Shown one piece after another: positions 35,432 to 47,672 of a DNA stretch of 64,000 bases. The notes under the pieces are model-generated. The model was given only the letters and a program-made list of their open reading frames with translations, searched no databases and was not told the DNA's origin. Position 1 is the stretch's first letter. The number at the start of each line of letters is the position of its first letter. Origin of the DNA: Warburgia ugandensis (lineage: Eukaryota > Streptophyta > Magnoliopsida > Canellales > Canellaceae); assembly GCA_035236585.1 (NCBI GenBank), contig CP141132.1, positions 42,101,880 through 42,165,879 on the forward strand. Reading direction: 5' to 3'. The position numbers and the translations under genes are program-made.

Positions 35432-38408
35432 TGCAACCACATGTCTAAAAACATGCCAAATCAACTGAGCTTCTAAAGCTCATATATCCGTCAAAACCAC
35501 ATCAGAGCTGGGTGTACAAACTCAAAGTTTATATTAATAAATGTACATGTCATCATCAAGAGCACCCTCACGGGTCCCAAGACTGCCCAAAAATCACATT
35601 AGTACAATGTGCCAAATACACAAGGAATATCTCAATGAATATGTACATCATCAATGTGGGGCACCCTAACATGAGGGTCCCATGAGTGTACCACACACTT
35701 GTATGTCAGGTCATGATTAGTCATATCAATCCTCCATGTGTCATCACACTGTAGGTACACAAAGAATACCCATCCATGTGCGCTCACTGTGCAATATGAT
35801 AAAATCATTCATCAAATGATGCATGGAACACTATGCTACAGTGATAACCAACTCCTCAGAATATCAATTGCCACTGCCCATTGGCACCAAAATGGGAGAC
35901 TAGGCGTCCATCTCGCATGGGTGAGGATTTGAACTATAGTGTGGATTACCCACGATACCACTCTTTATGATACTTTCCCTTATATTGGGTGGTTGTATAT
36001 CACCTCACAAAGTTAGAGGGCAGGTTGTCAACCTAAAATCCCTCCTAGCATAGCCTCCACTTAGTAGAAACACCCATCATAATTCCATAAAAACACAAAA
36101 ATCTCAATATCTTAAAAACTAGATATAAGTGCAAATATCTTATGCACAAAATATAGGACCACCTATGGCTTGCCATCCTAGAGCATAGCCCTTATCATGG
36201 GGCCAACCTCTCAAGGACCAACCACCAAGCCTCCTCAATCCAGTTCATAGATAAATAAGTAATAAAATAGGGCATCCAAGTGCTTAAATATGAAACAACA
36301 AATAAAATTACCATCTAATGACTTCAATAGGTGATGGAAATATGCTAAAATCACATGCTTTCGCTTTCACTTATGAAATACAACTCCCCATAGTCAAATC
36401 ATGTTTTTATGGAAAAATGATGATCAATGAAATCATGCAAGCATATATTAGTTACAAATAAGATGAATATATTAATAAGAATCATGATATAATAATATAT
36501 GCATAGAATTCATTCATAATTACTGAGTTGATGCAATGAAAATATGTAATTTCAAAACAACATGCCCATATTAATTCTCATCACCTACCTCAGATGAAGA
36601 ACCATTCGCTTATACGTCTCAAATCATGATTGGACTCTACTCTAGCTCAGTCCACCTCAATCCCTCTACCTAGATACACATCACATCTAAGTCTAACTTA
36701 GAATCCAAGTTATCTATTAAAGTTGTATTCTTAGTTATAAAACTAATATTATATTTCCAAATCTTAACTTACAATATTTCAATATGATCCAATGTTTCAC
36801 AGCCATAAGATTTGAAAGTGGAGTGGTATGCTGATAATCCAGAACACGGTTAACTAGGCCCACCAGTATTAACCATATCATAACAAATTTAGAGTTATCA
36901 TACACATATTAGGTCAATTTTGGGTAATTTATCATTTAATCAACTAATTGGGTATGTTTATATGCGAATCATACTTGAATTTAGTTAATTACCCCCAATT
37001 CAAGGACGTTAAGTGATTAGGATGATGATCATACCTCACGTAAGTCAATCTGAAGGACATTCGTTTGTTTATGTGGCCAAATTGCCAACTAATCTCCTTG
37101 AAGTTACCCAATCTACACGATCCATAGTCATTTGGCCATGATCATCCACTTGTCATTCCAGATCGAAGAATAAATTAGTAACTCTAATTAAATAATCTCA
37201 ATGAATCATTTAAACAGTATAGATCATTGAATTTGATCCAATTTCTTATCTAAATTATTGATTGGTCTCTAATATTGATCAAAATCGCCTAGATTACCTC
37301 AATCATGCTCCAGTTCAAAAATCTCTACTGTAAATCTTGATTTGCCTATCACGAGAGTCACTATGAATGGCTATATATTACAGATCTCATGTTGGGGATT
37401 CTTGATCAGATTCACATCCAATTTGAATGTTCATATGATCTCCGATCAAAGATCTAACATCCAATAGTGTAGATCATGCTAAAATATGCCTAGGGCATGT
37501 TTTTCACTAAAATTTACAAGGTTGCTAATGTTGATCGACTATCACCAGAGAAGATGACTGATGCAATTGCTGCTGGTGTCATAATTTTCTTCAAATTAGG
37601 AAATTGTTTGAGGGGAATTACAGATCTGAGTCTCACCTTCACTTCTCTAAAATTTTGCAAAGATCTAATGTTGCTTGATTCCAAAAAATGCCCAAAATGG
37701 GGTGTCTATTACCGAATTTTTCATAATCACCAGTGTTATCTTCTTTTCCCAAATCTCCTTTGTTTCTTGCTCAATATCTATGGTTCGTAAGGGCTTTTGA
37801 TAGCCCTGTTGTGCTGAAGAGAATGAAAAGCTTGGATTAATTGTAATCTCTACTGGTTCCTTACAATCTTGATAACTAGAAAATCTTAGTTTCCTCATCG
37901 ATGTTACACACCTTCGACGGGTTGGGTCTCTTCTCTCTCCTTTCCTCTCTTCCTCTCCCCCTCCCCCTCTCCTTCTCCTTCTTCTTCCTCTTCTACTTCA
38001 TATTTTCCTTCCTTCTTCTCATCCTTTTTTTTCTTGTTTCCTAGTTCTATTTGATGTTTGTGTTGAGTGACAGTTGACTTCAACCGCCACCTATCTTAAA
38101 GAAGTGGGGGTGCCATTATCAAATAGCCCTTCCCTTTAGTAATATTTTTCTTTCAAAATGCTCATCGTATTCAAATCATCATGTCTTCTCCATCCGAATT
38201 GCTATTTTAGTGTTCTTTGTGCCATTGGAATCATCTCGACGCGTACATTCAAAATCTGATGGCTTCAAGTTCCAATTTTGTGTTTTCAAAGGGATCACTT
38301 TCATAGAATTCAAATTTTCATGGTATTCAATTCTTTATTCCTTTACCAATTAAATTATAAAATATAAATACATGCAAAATAACTCAAAATTGAGGGTGTT
38401 TATATTCA
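35432..38408 (-). mobile_element. Element C 3' LTR, start portion (right half)
   Basis: Continues the LTR begun at 23490-24305 on the other side of element D. It matches C's 5' LTR from about 43228 to 45290. The minus-strand start TGAATATAAACACCC is at 38408, after the purine tract. The GGGG...CCCC module is at 38106-38130 and a long pyrimidine/purine tract at 37925-38010. Both halves together make an LTR of about 3.8 kb. No coding; frames at 35738, 37497 and 37665 are chance frames. Confidence 0.88.
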
Positions 38409-38440
38409 TCCCTCCTTGTAGGAATTTCGTCCTCGAAATT
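38409..38440 (-). other. Polypurine tract of element C
   Basis: Minus-strand ACAAGGAGGGA directly before the LTR start. It is preceded by AATTTCGAGGACGAAATTCC, the same end signature as in D. Confidence 0.85.
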
Positions 38441-39400
38441 CTTTTCCCATTATCTTTTAGATGATTCTGAAAGAATCCCTATCTCACAAGATATGCTAAT
38501 CATGCCAATAATTCTAGAGTCAGTTAGCACCATAAAATAGGCAATTCTATATCATGTCATCCCCTTAGATATCAACTCATCATATAGATTGATATATGTC
38601 AAATCATATCGAACCAAACAAATGTAGTATACTTAGAACAGATCATAACCACATATAATGCAATTAGCATAACAAAACTCCAATCTAGGATTTAGTCTGT
38701 CTATGTACAACATTAGTGCAAATAAAATCACCATGTATCCATATACAAGAATAAATATATATTAGTATGTATGAATCAGCAATGTAGTAATTAAATATTA
38801 AAATCACTTCACATAATAAGCAACTCCCTAATGATAAAAGAATCAGAATATCTGAGCTCATCAATAGACAATCTATGTCAAATGTATAATAGAGCATATC
38901 AGCTCACCATTGGCAAATCAATGCTAAATCTGCATGAGATCACATAAGCTCACTATAAGCACATCTATATACCAAATATGCATGAGAGCACATCTATAAG
39001 CACATGTGCTCAATATAGGCAATTCTATGCCAAATCAAATCAGAGCATATCAACTTATCAATAGGCAATCTATGTGAAAACATATCAGTGCATATTAGCT
39101 CATCACACATGCAACACATGCCAATCATCTCATTCCAAATCATTGCAACACCATGAGCACCTAGAAGCCTGTCAATGCCTCTCCACCTCCCTCATCGCTC
39201 TCCCTCTTAAGTTGCCCTCATTGGCTACCCATGTCCCTTAGTGAGTAAATTTTGATTACATGTGAGAAAATAGTCTCATACAATAACACACATCACTATC
39301 ATGGCTCACATATAGAGAGAAATAAAAGTTCAAGTATTGCATATGTATAATAAGAAAACAATCACCATAAATCCATACCATTGTTATTCTAGTGAACACA
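38441..39400 (-). other. Non-coding 3' part of element C internal region
   Basis: Between the RT remnant and the purine tract, where RNase H and integrase would be expected. I see none. It contains a 46-bp minisatellite (38856-39100). Most of the pol 3' half has therefore been lost or replaced. Confidence 0.55.
38856..39100. repeat. Minisatellite, ~46-bp unit, five diverged copies
   Basis: Units of 46, 46, 60, 45 and 45 bp, most starting GCTCA followed by an AT(A/T)GGCAAT(C/T)TATG-like block and ending near GCATAT(C/T)A. Copies differ by 20-35 percent by eye. It sits inside C's internal region where integrase would normally be. Confidence 0.75.
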
Positions 39401-41420
39401 ATGAACTAGTGATGGCAGTTCACAAGGCTAAGAAAACTATGAACCTTAGTCACCATTTTGGGCTACTCTTAACCCAACGCTGTCCTCACCTTCACTGGTT
39501 CAACTGCCTCTCAATAAATCAAAATGTCATGGTCAAGGAAATTTACATTCTTCAACCATAACTCATACTTACAAATACTTGCAACAAGTGATGAGTCCTT
39601 AAGATACTCAAAACAATGCACAAGGATTCCTTGTGCTCCTCCCTACTCAAGGGTTATGTAAGAACATCATCTACTAACACAATCATGACTCATATAAGTA
39701 ACATTTGAAAACTCGGTCCATCATATCCATAAATACTGTCAATGCATTTGTCCCACCATTAGGTATCCCCAAGAACTTGTAGCAACCATAACAAGTCCTA
39801 AAGATGATCTTAAAGATGTCTTCCTCCCAATCCTTATGTGGTGATAACTAGACCATAGATCAATTTTGTAAAACACCTGCACTACTCACTACTGATCAAA
39901 TAGATCATCAATACATGATAGGGGATATCTGTTCTTCACCATGGTGCTATCTAATTAGAGATAATCTTTACATGGTAGTAAAGATTTGTCCTTCCTCATG
40001 AAGAAGACTAGTGAACTCTATGAAGACCCACTAAGTCTACTAAACCCTCATCAAGTAACTCCCATAGCTAGAGTGCTAAACCCTCATCAAGTAACTCTTG
40101 TAGCTGGAGCTCCTCCAGCTTAGTTGGGGCCATCTTGTATGGAACTTTAAGGATGGACATTGTACCTATTATCAAGTCCGTAGTGAAATCAATCTCCTCC
40201 ATTGTCATACAAGTGAGGAAGATGAAACCCTCAAGGAAAATACCAAGATACATACTCGGAAAAGATAATACAAACCTCAGTGGTTCCCTTCCTACACAAG
40301 AATGAGGTCACTAGCTTTCTAGTTACACTAAAAGTAATTTCCTCACCAAAATCCATTGTTGACCACTATGTAGCTAACCAATCCATCCCTAAGATGACAT
40401 CATAATCAACCATGTCAAGTAGGATAACATCAACATCCATTCTCTCATATGTTATGTCCATAGGTATCTCTTGAAGGTACTCACTCGCCTCAAATAACTT
40501 TCCCACTAGTGTTGAAAAATCCAACCATAAGGATAACACATATACAAGAATGTCCATCAGAATGCCAACAAATAAAATGAAAGAATGACTAGATCATGGA
40601 TCAAAGAGGATCCTAATATGCCTACCAATAGTCAAGAAAATACGTTCCACTACCCGGTTTGAGGCATGTACTTTCCTCGAAGTAATGGTAGAAACACATC
40701 ACTACCTATGTGGGGCCATCTCTGCTCTGCATCCAAAGTCAGTTTATCTAGCTCGTGGTTCCTTGGAACAATCTTAAAAGAAATGCTTTATCTCTCAAAG
40801 CATCTAAAGGGCTACCCCTATAATGGCAATTGTTGTTGCTAGTGCTTGCTATGACATGGCTGTCCAGGGTGCCTGTTGCCCTTGAAAGTATTACGCCTCA
40901 TGTTCACATCTCTACTCAGTGTACTCAAATGCTGCTAACGCGGTGGTTTTTACAACTATGTCGATGAAAATGGTCTCTTGCCCTTGTAAGGTTTATTCTG
41001 ACTATACCTGTTTGAGTACTTGCAATGGTTTTGGTCCTTAGAAAATTTCTCTCTAACATAGAGGCCACAACTACTACCTCTGCCATCAAAGTAGAATATG
41101 TTATAATCACTTGGTTCCTCAATCCAATTGTCAACCCATCAACAAATCTATCTACCACCTCCTAATCTGTGGTGACGCTCTTAAGAACAACCCTTCTCAG
41201 CCTATAAACTAATGTGAATACTGTTGAAATATCATATCGCTCTACTCCAAAGTAGTAAAATCTCCCTATATTGCAAGTTGCTCATACGGTAAAGACACTG
41301 ATCATCATAGGCCTTCTAGATAAGTCTTAGTAATGGAGGAATGGATCCTCTTAAATAACCATCACCAGAATCCTTATGATTACATTTTTGGTGTCCTCAT
41401 CTTCATCATTCTATTTTCTT
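39401..41420 (-). pseudogene. Element C gag-pol remnant (gag, protease, RT)
   Basis: Minus-strand polyprotein remains of a Tekay-like chromovirus. From right to left: a gag piece at 40925-41158 (VDRFVDGLTIGLRNQVI, as in the retrotransposon gag domain), the protease-RT junction at 40366-40557 ending in DVILGMDWLA, and the RT start at 40068-40253 (IDFTTDLIIGT, then LQELLDEG). Below 40070 degraded RT blocks can be read in different frames, such as VKNRYPL.CIDDLFDQ near 39900 and FYKIDLWSSYHHIRI near 39860. Many stops and shifts are present and there is no intact catalytic block. RNase H and integrase are missing. Order and content match H and E. Dead. Confidence 0.75.
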
Positions 41421-42283
41421 TAATTAATGAATTATTCTAGGGTCATATCAATCAAAATCATTTACAACTCTATCAATCTCACATCTAATGAAATGGATTT
41501 TTCATAATAAAGTTCCTTAGTCATTGGAAACCATATTATCATCACTATTTAGTAACTATTCTTATAAAATAGTTGTCATATTCTCTAGAAGTTATGCATC
41601 TCCAAATCATAACTACAACCCTAGAATATTTCATAAGCATTCACTTAACATTGATGACTACCTATCAATATTTTTGTATGGACAAGAACTCATCAATTTC
41701 CATCTCATAGATTAGATAATTCATGCATAGAACCATCAGAATCTTATTTCATCAAATTTTCAATGATTTTCACCATACTACAAATTTATTCATCAAATAA
41801 ATCCACTACAAGTTTTGACTAATACTATACTTCTCTAAACTTCCTGGAGTTCTCTTTAATTGTGAACATTTCTAATCTTTCTTCATTATTATTATACTAT
41901 TATTCTATAATCATTTTTATACTTTGTTAAAGGTTTATACACACTACCTTAGCTAGAATTTGAACTCTCAAAAGCAATCCATGTGAATAGATCTTTTATC
42001 GTATAATAAGGTTCTCACTAGAGATACCATTTATACTCTTTATTTTGATTCTTAACTCTACGAATCATTACTTTCCATGAAAGTGCACTTCCTTGTACTC
42101 ATACAACGATTTTAAGTCTCATCTTCTCTAAGAAAAAATTTTCAACCTTCATGGTGGCATCTATTCACAATCATCAACATCACCTATAAGATTTATCTCT
42201 ATAACTCATATTTAGGTAATCAACTCACTCAATGGACTGTATGTGACTTTTGGAGTCATTGGAATGGCTGTGATGGAGTAAAT
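41421..42283 (-). other. Leader and degraded gag start of element C
   Basis: AT-rich sequence between the primer site and recognisable gag. No supported gene; the plus frame 41524-41715 is a chance frame. Confidence 0.45.
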
Positions 42284-42299
42284 TGGGTTTTAATACCAA
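42284..42299 (-). other. Primer binding site of element C (decayed)
   Basis: Minus-strand TTGGTATTAAAACCCA next to the 5' LTR end. It resembles the Met-tRNA site TGGTATCAGAGCC with mostly transition changes. Confidence 0.7.
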
Positions 42300-42859
42300 A
42301 TTATCACACCCTGGGTTTTAGACAACATATAAGATACCAATTTTTTAAAAAGTTAGGATCCTTGGTAAAAAATTTAATTTTAAAATCAACTAAAAATGGA
42401 AAATATGAATAAAAAGCATTCATTTCAAAACCTTGAGAGTCATACTACCCACAAAACCATGGATTTAATGATTAAATGATATTTCCATTTCAACCAAAAA
42501 TTTGATAGTCTTCTCTGTATTTTTTACAAATGCATTGGAGACTCAGTCTCCATATCTATTCATTCAAATCATACACATTTTGGAAAAAACCATATACCTC
42601 AATGGTAGCATAAAATAAAAAATAAAGACCCTACCCAAGGTTTATCAATAGACAGTCATCACATCCAACCAAGTGATGTCCAGTCATCCATGTTACAAAA
42701 GTATATATCATACACATACAGAGTCCATAAATAATATCCAAGGTAAGGTTTTGAACAAACCATATTTATCTTTGAAATCTCCTCTATGCGTAGCTGAAGG
42801 CCACCAACACCCTCACTTACTCTCTAACTGCTTGCATTACCTACTGTCTCTCTCTATAT

Positions 42860-42891
42860 CTGAGGCATTGCAATAACATCGCAATGACTCG
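42860..42891 (-). promoter_or_regulatory. LTR hairpin, copy 4
   Basis: Arms CTGAGGCATTGC / GCAATGACTCGG, with one or two mismatches. It is the partner of copy 3 in the other LTR of element C. Confidence 0.6.
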
Positions 42892-44888
42892 GCAAGCTAT
42901 GCTTGTACAGGTGATGACAATAATAATAACAATAGAAATCCACAATTATTTAACGTAATATGAATAGTCAAGTATCAAGTTTCTAGCATGAGATAAAAAT
43001 ATTTCTCATCGAATAGTTCTAACATCATCTCGATAATGGGAGTGAATAGAAATAAAGTAGAGCATGAATAACATGCTAAACCAATCAAATTAATGGTAAT
43101 AGTCAAGGCATCTAGCTCTTAAAACTACAAAAAATAAAGAAATGCATCCATGACACTTGCGTATTTTCAAAACATGCTAAGTATGCAAAGCCTCTCAGTC
43201 TTGTCAAAATGCTAATATCAAATCGATGTAAGTCACACAAACCACATGTCTAAAAATAGGCCAAATCAGGTGAGCTTCTAAGGCTCATACATACTTCAAA
43301 ACTACATCTGAGCAAGGCATAAAAACTTGTACAATATATCAATAAATGTACACATCATCATCAAGGGCACCCCCACATACGAGTTCTAAGAGTGTCCAAA
43401 AATCACATCAGTGCAATGCGTCAAACGCACGAGGAATATCTTAATGAATATGTACATCATCATTGCAAAGCACCCTAACATGAGGGTCCCAAGCGTGTAC
43501 CACACACTTATACGTCAGGTCATGAGTACTCATACCAATCTTTCATGCGTTGTCATGCCCGAGGTATACAAGGAATATCCACCCTTGTGCCTCACTAAAC
43601 AATACGATAAAATCAATCATAAAAGGATGCATGGACTGCTATGTTGCGGTGATAACCTACTCCTAGGTCTATGAACTACCACTTCACAGTGACACCAAAA
43701 TGAGACACTAGGCATTTTTCCTACGTGGGTGAGTACGGAGCCATAGTGTAGATTACATATGATACAACTCTCTAAGATATTTGCCCTTCTATGGGGTGGG
43801 TGTCTATCATCTCACAAAGTCATAGTGAGGGTGGCCAGATCGAAATCCTTCCTAGCATAGCATCCATAGAGTAAAAACACAAGTCATAATTCCACAAAAA
43901 TATGAAAATCTCAATATCTTGAGAATTAGATATAAGAGGAAATATTTGATGCACAAAACATAGGAACACCTATGGTTCACCATCCCAAAGATAGGCCTTA
44001 TCACATGGTCATCCTCTCAAGGACCAACCACCATGCCTCCTCAATCCAGTCCATGGATAAAATCACATGCTTTCGTTATCGCTTATGGAATACAACTCAT
44101 CATAGTCAAATCATGCATTCGTGGAAAAATGATGATCAATGAAATCATTCATGCATGCATGCATCAATTACAAATAAGACAAATATCTCAATAAGAATCA
44201 TGATATAATAATATATGCATAGAATTCATTCATAATTACTAAGTTGATGCAATGAAAATCTATAATTTCAAAATAACATACTTGTTATTAATTGTCATCA
44301 CCTACCTTAAATGAAGAACCACTCATTTGCACCTCTCAAATCATGATTAGACTCCAGTTTGGCTCAGTCCACCTCAATCCAAGTTATCTATTTAAGTTAG
44401 ATTCTTAGTTGTAAAGCAAATATTGTATATATAGATCTTAACTTACTATATACCAACACACCTCAGGAGGCTGATAATCTAGATCATGCTTAACAGGGCT
44501 AACCAATAACTATCCAGTTCATTTCTTAATCATATCTTCAAAATAGGAAATTGTTTGAAGGGAATTGTATACCTGGATCTCACATTCACTCCTTTAAAAT
44601 TTGGTAAAGCTTCAACGTCGCTTGATGTCTAAAAATGACAAAAATGGGTTGTCAGTTGCCAAATTTTTGCTAGTTGCCAACATTATCTTCTTCAACCTAA
44701 TTCTCCTTTATTTCCTAACCGATCTTAATGGTTTGGAAGGATTTTGATTGTACTATTGTATTGAAGAAAGTGAGCAGCTCAGATCTTTGATCCAAGTTGC
44801 CTCGTCTCTAACAGCACCTTGTAATCTTAGAAACTATAAAACCCCAGCTTCCTCATTAACATCACAAACCTTCGGCAGGTGGGTCCCT

Positions 44889-44910
44889 TCTCTCTCTCTC
44901 TCTCTCTCTC
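44889..44910. repeat. (TC)n microsatellite
   Basis: Run of TC dinucleotides in the U3 pyrimidine tract of C's 5' LTR, followed by (CTT)n. Confidence 0.9.
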
Positions 44911-45290
44911 CCCTTCTTCTTCTTCTTCTCTCCCTCTCCTTCTTCCCCCTCTTCTATTTCCTCCTCTCCTTCCTTCTTCCCATCATTTATTTTTCTTCTT
45001 TCCCAGTTCTGTTCAATGTCGATGTTCAAAGATAGTTGTCTTCAACTTTCACCTATCTTAAAGAGAGGGGTATCGTTATCAAAAAATTCCCACCCGTAGT
45101 AAATATCTGTTATTTTTCCTTTCAAAATGCCCTCCATATTCAAATCATTATATCCTCTCATCTGAACTCTGATCTCAGCATTATTTTCATTGTTGGAATG
45201 GTCTCGGTGCATACATTCCAAATCTGATGACTTCAAGTTCCAATTTTGTAGTTTCAAAAGGGGTCACATTCATGGAATTAATTTTTCATG

Positions 45291-45646
45291 GCCTTTACCT
45301 TTTTTTGGGTCTACTACAACATCATCTTTTGAAAAAACATGGCCTAAAACATTTATTGCCCCAACCAAAATTCACACTTACTAAATTTGGCATAACATTA
45401 GTGTGATCTAAGCATGTCTAATGCCACACAAATATTCTTGATGTTCCTCCTAACTAACTAAATAAACTAGGATAATGACAAATTTGTTAAGAAATGGCTT
45501 GAGCACCCCATTCATAAGACCCATAATTGTAGGAGCATTTGTCAACTGAAACAACATTACTCTAAATTTGTAATGTCCATATCAAGTTCTAAACACCATC
45601 TTTGAGATGTCTTCTTCTCTAATCCTGAGTTGATGATAAGTTGTGA
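45291..45646 (-). pseudogene. Element E pol, 5' part: reverse transcriptase remnant
   Basis: Minus-strand RT fragment read in pieces: TYHQLRIREEDISKMVF near 45615-45655, then YGHYKFRVM and [14 protein letters not shown] near 45510-45560. [11 protein letters not shown] follows near 45470, where the catalytic Asp pair (normally FIDDIL) is gone. The segment after it (near 45330) reads INVLGHVFSKDDVVVDP. It breaks at 45291 into C's LTR and resumes in RNase H at 23484, so both pieces belong to one element split by C. About 60 codons are lost between the pieces. On the upstream side it is cut at 45646 by a B-type LTR. Confidence 0.78.
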
Positions 45647-46090
45647 TGAGCCAAGTTTTAAGTGATATTTTTTGTCTTTTTGGAAAGTCAAGATTCCTGA
45701 TTTGCAAATTTATTTTTCAAAATAGTAGCAAAATATTTTTCGACAAAAATATATATATTTTTTCCAAAATCTTAAGTGAAATTTTTGTACACAAAACATG
45801 AATTTAATGATGAAGTGATCCATTCATTTTCATCAAAAATCCAGTAAAGTCTCCTTTGTTTTCTTGATATAGTACATTTAACACATGCAATACAATACAA
45901 ATGATAAAAAAAAGAAGAAGTTATAATCTAAAATACAATTGATGACTCAATGTCCACACCATCGCCCATCACATTTTAACACATTTGATAAGTTTTCAAC
46001 ATCAAGTTTCCAAATTATAATAGTTTAAAATAGAATTTACCATTTCCCATAAATCGATCTTGTCACGGTCTATTGTGCAATATGTGCATA
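45645..46090 (-). mobile_element. B-type LTR end fragment
   Basis: Minus-strand LTR tail ending GGCTCATCACA at about 45645. It resembles the last ~400 bases of C's LTRs (42302-42540, 23490-23760), including the AAAACATGAATTTAATGA-like block and the stretch around GACTCAATGTCCACACC. It is inserted in E's RT and truncated on the right, where D-like internal sequence starts. Confidence 0.6.
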
Positions 46091-47238
46091 AAATATTTAT
46101 ATTTACCAGGAACGTAGTAAGTGGACACTATTAGAGATAAGAGACTTTTGACATAAATATGGCTAGAAATTCTAATGACAATTAATGAGATAGGAACATT
46201 CGATCTATGAAGATAGATTCACCATAAACTGTTGACATGATCAATTCTTCGAGGAGGAATGTCTTTGATGGAAATCAGTAATAGTTAGGAGATCTTAACT
46301 ACAGTGTGTATAAGTATCATTAAGGGAAGATGCTACTTAATTTGTTTTCATGGTTCTATGTTAAATGTAAACATTGGTTGAAGAAGCACGTCACATATGA
46401 AATGTGAAAAATAGTTGGAATAAGAAGTTTGGAGACTAGTAGTTAAACACCTTTCTGACTAAAAGAGTGGGCATGAAGAAAACTCTTAGCTTTGATATTA
46501 AGAGATGAGAAGTTATACTGTATCAATCATTGAAGTTTCTTGAAGAACATATGAGCCAAGTAGCATTGAAGTTTCTTGACAAACATATGAGCCAAGTGAG
46601 ACTTGATAAAAAGAATATAAACTTTTGGGATTCTTACTAGCAAGGTATAGTCAACCCTTAATAGACTCTAATGAGTAATAGGTCATTTGATGGAAGACAA
46701 GAGGCAAAAGAGACTATCCTCTACTAGTCAAAATGAAAGACAAGAAATAAGATGATATAGTATCGCAGTAGTGGAGAGTAAATTCTACATGATTAGAGGA
46801 GTATGGTCATACAAGGATTTGTCAATAATTAATTAGATAAACTCAATAGTAACGAGATAAACTACAATAAGAAACCAGTATTGACAAAAGAACAAGTAAA
46901 GAATGCAGTATCAGAGTACACAGTGGAAGCAGCTCCTGAGTACATAAAGCAAGCTAAACTGCAACTATATTTAAGACCTTTATGGAAGGCATTATGAAGA
47001 AGAGGGTGATAAGTTGAGGATGTGCCTAGATTTGATTGTAAGGTAACATGAAGAGAATTTCAAGGACAACATTTCTTTACTTATTGACTCAATTGAGGTC
47101 TTAGATGAAGCAAAGAAATTCTCTTAGTAAGAGTCCTAAGGGAGAATGCATTCATCAAGAGGCTGTCTAAGAGACAAATAACTTGAAGATAGTAATTTGT
47201 GGAATTTTGAGGATGAAATTCTTTGAAGGGGACAACAA
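46091..47238 (+). other. Internal 3' region of a D-like element (plus strand)
   Basis: Non-coding. The last ~100 bases (47135-47238) match the reverse complement of 26938-27030 in element D and end in a GAAGGGGACAACAA purine tract before the LTR. The 5' part of this element, including its 5' LTR and primer site, is absent. No gag or pol motif is visible, in agreement with element D. Confidence 0.7.
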
Positions 47239-47662
47239 TGTAATGACTCAAGCATGTTATGCTATTTTTGCATCACTTTTACTAAATTGATAGAAAATTG
47301 ATTAATTTGTAAGATTATATATAGAATTAACTATTTTAATGTTCTATTTTAATTAAAATATGAAATAAAGGATTTTGTGAGAAAAATCATCATCATTAGA
47401 TTCTATGCTCGAAATGGAATCCAATGCCTTGAAGAAAACTAAAAACAGAGGTCGTATGACCAAGTTATGGGCTTTTGAAGATGGAGGGTATATCTGTAAT
47501 TTAATTGCAAAATGGCTAAGGCTCGAAAACACAAGGGGTCGTTTTACTAACAACACCCGCCCAGGTTGTCTACCTCCTCCAGCCAACCGACTTCCAACAC
47601 TGTCATTGCAGGCGGTGCCAAAAAAATGGTGGCACCACCATTGGGCAGCACTGCCTTCAGCC

Positions 47663-47672
47663 TCTATAAAAA
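47663..47672 (+). promoter_or_regulatory. Predicted TATA box and Y-patch, D-like LTR
   Basis: CTATAAAAAA 28 bp after the inverted repeat, followed within 10-60 bp by CT-rich sequence like the plant core-promoter Y-patch. Prediction by position only. Confidence 0.6.

Larger units (their letters stand above)
42302..45290 (-). mobile_element. 5' LTR of element C (U3 start deleted)
   Basis: Ends GGGTGTGATA at 42302 (minus). It is collinear with 23490-24305 plus 35432-38400. The match stops at about 45290 near CATGG, so roughly the first 120 bases of U3 are missing. On the other side of the junction the RT of element E begins. The hairpin is at 42860-42891, a (TC)n run at 44889-44910, and the GGGG...CCCC-like module at 45066-45095. 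No coding. Confidence 0.85.

Noticed and set aside
37497-37790. 97-codon plus-strand frame in C's 3' LTR
   Set aside because: The corresponding part of C's 5' LTR (about 44540-44740) does not keep the frame.
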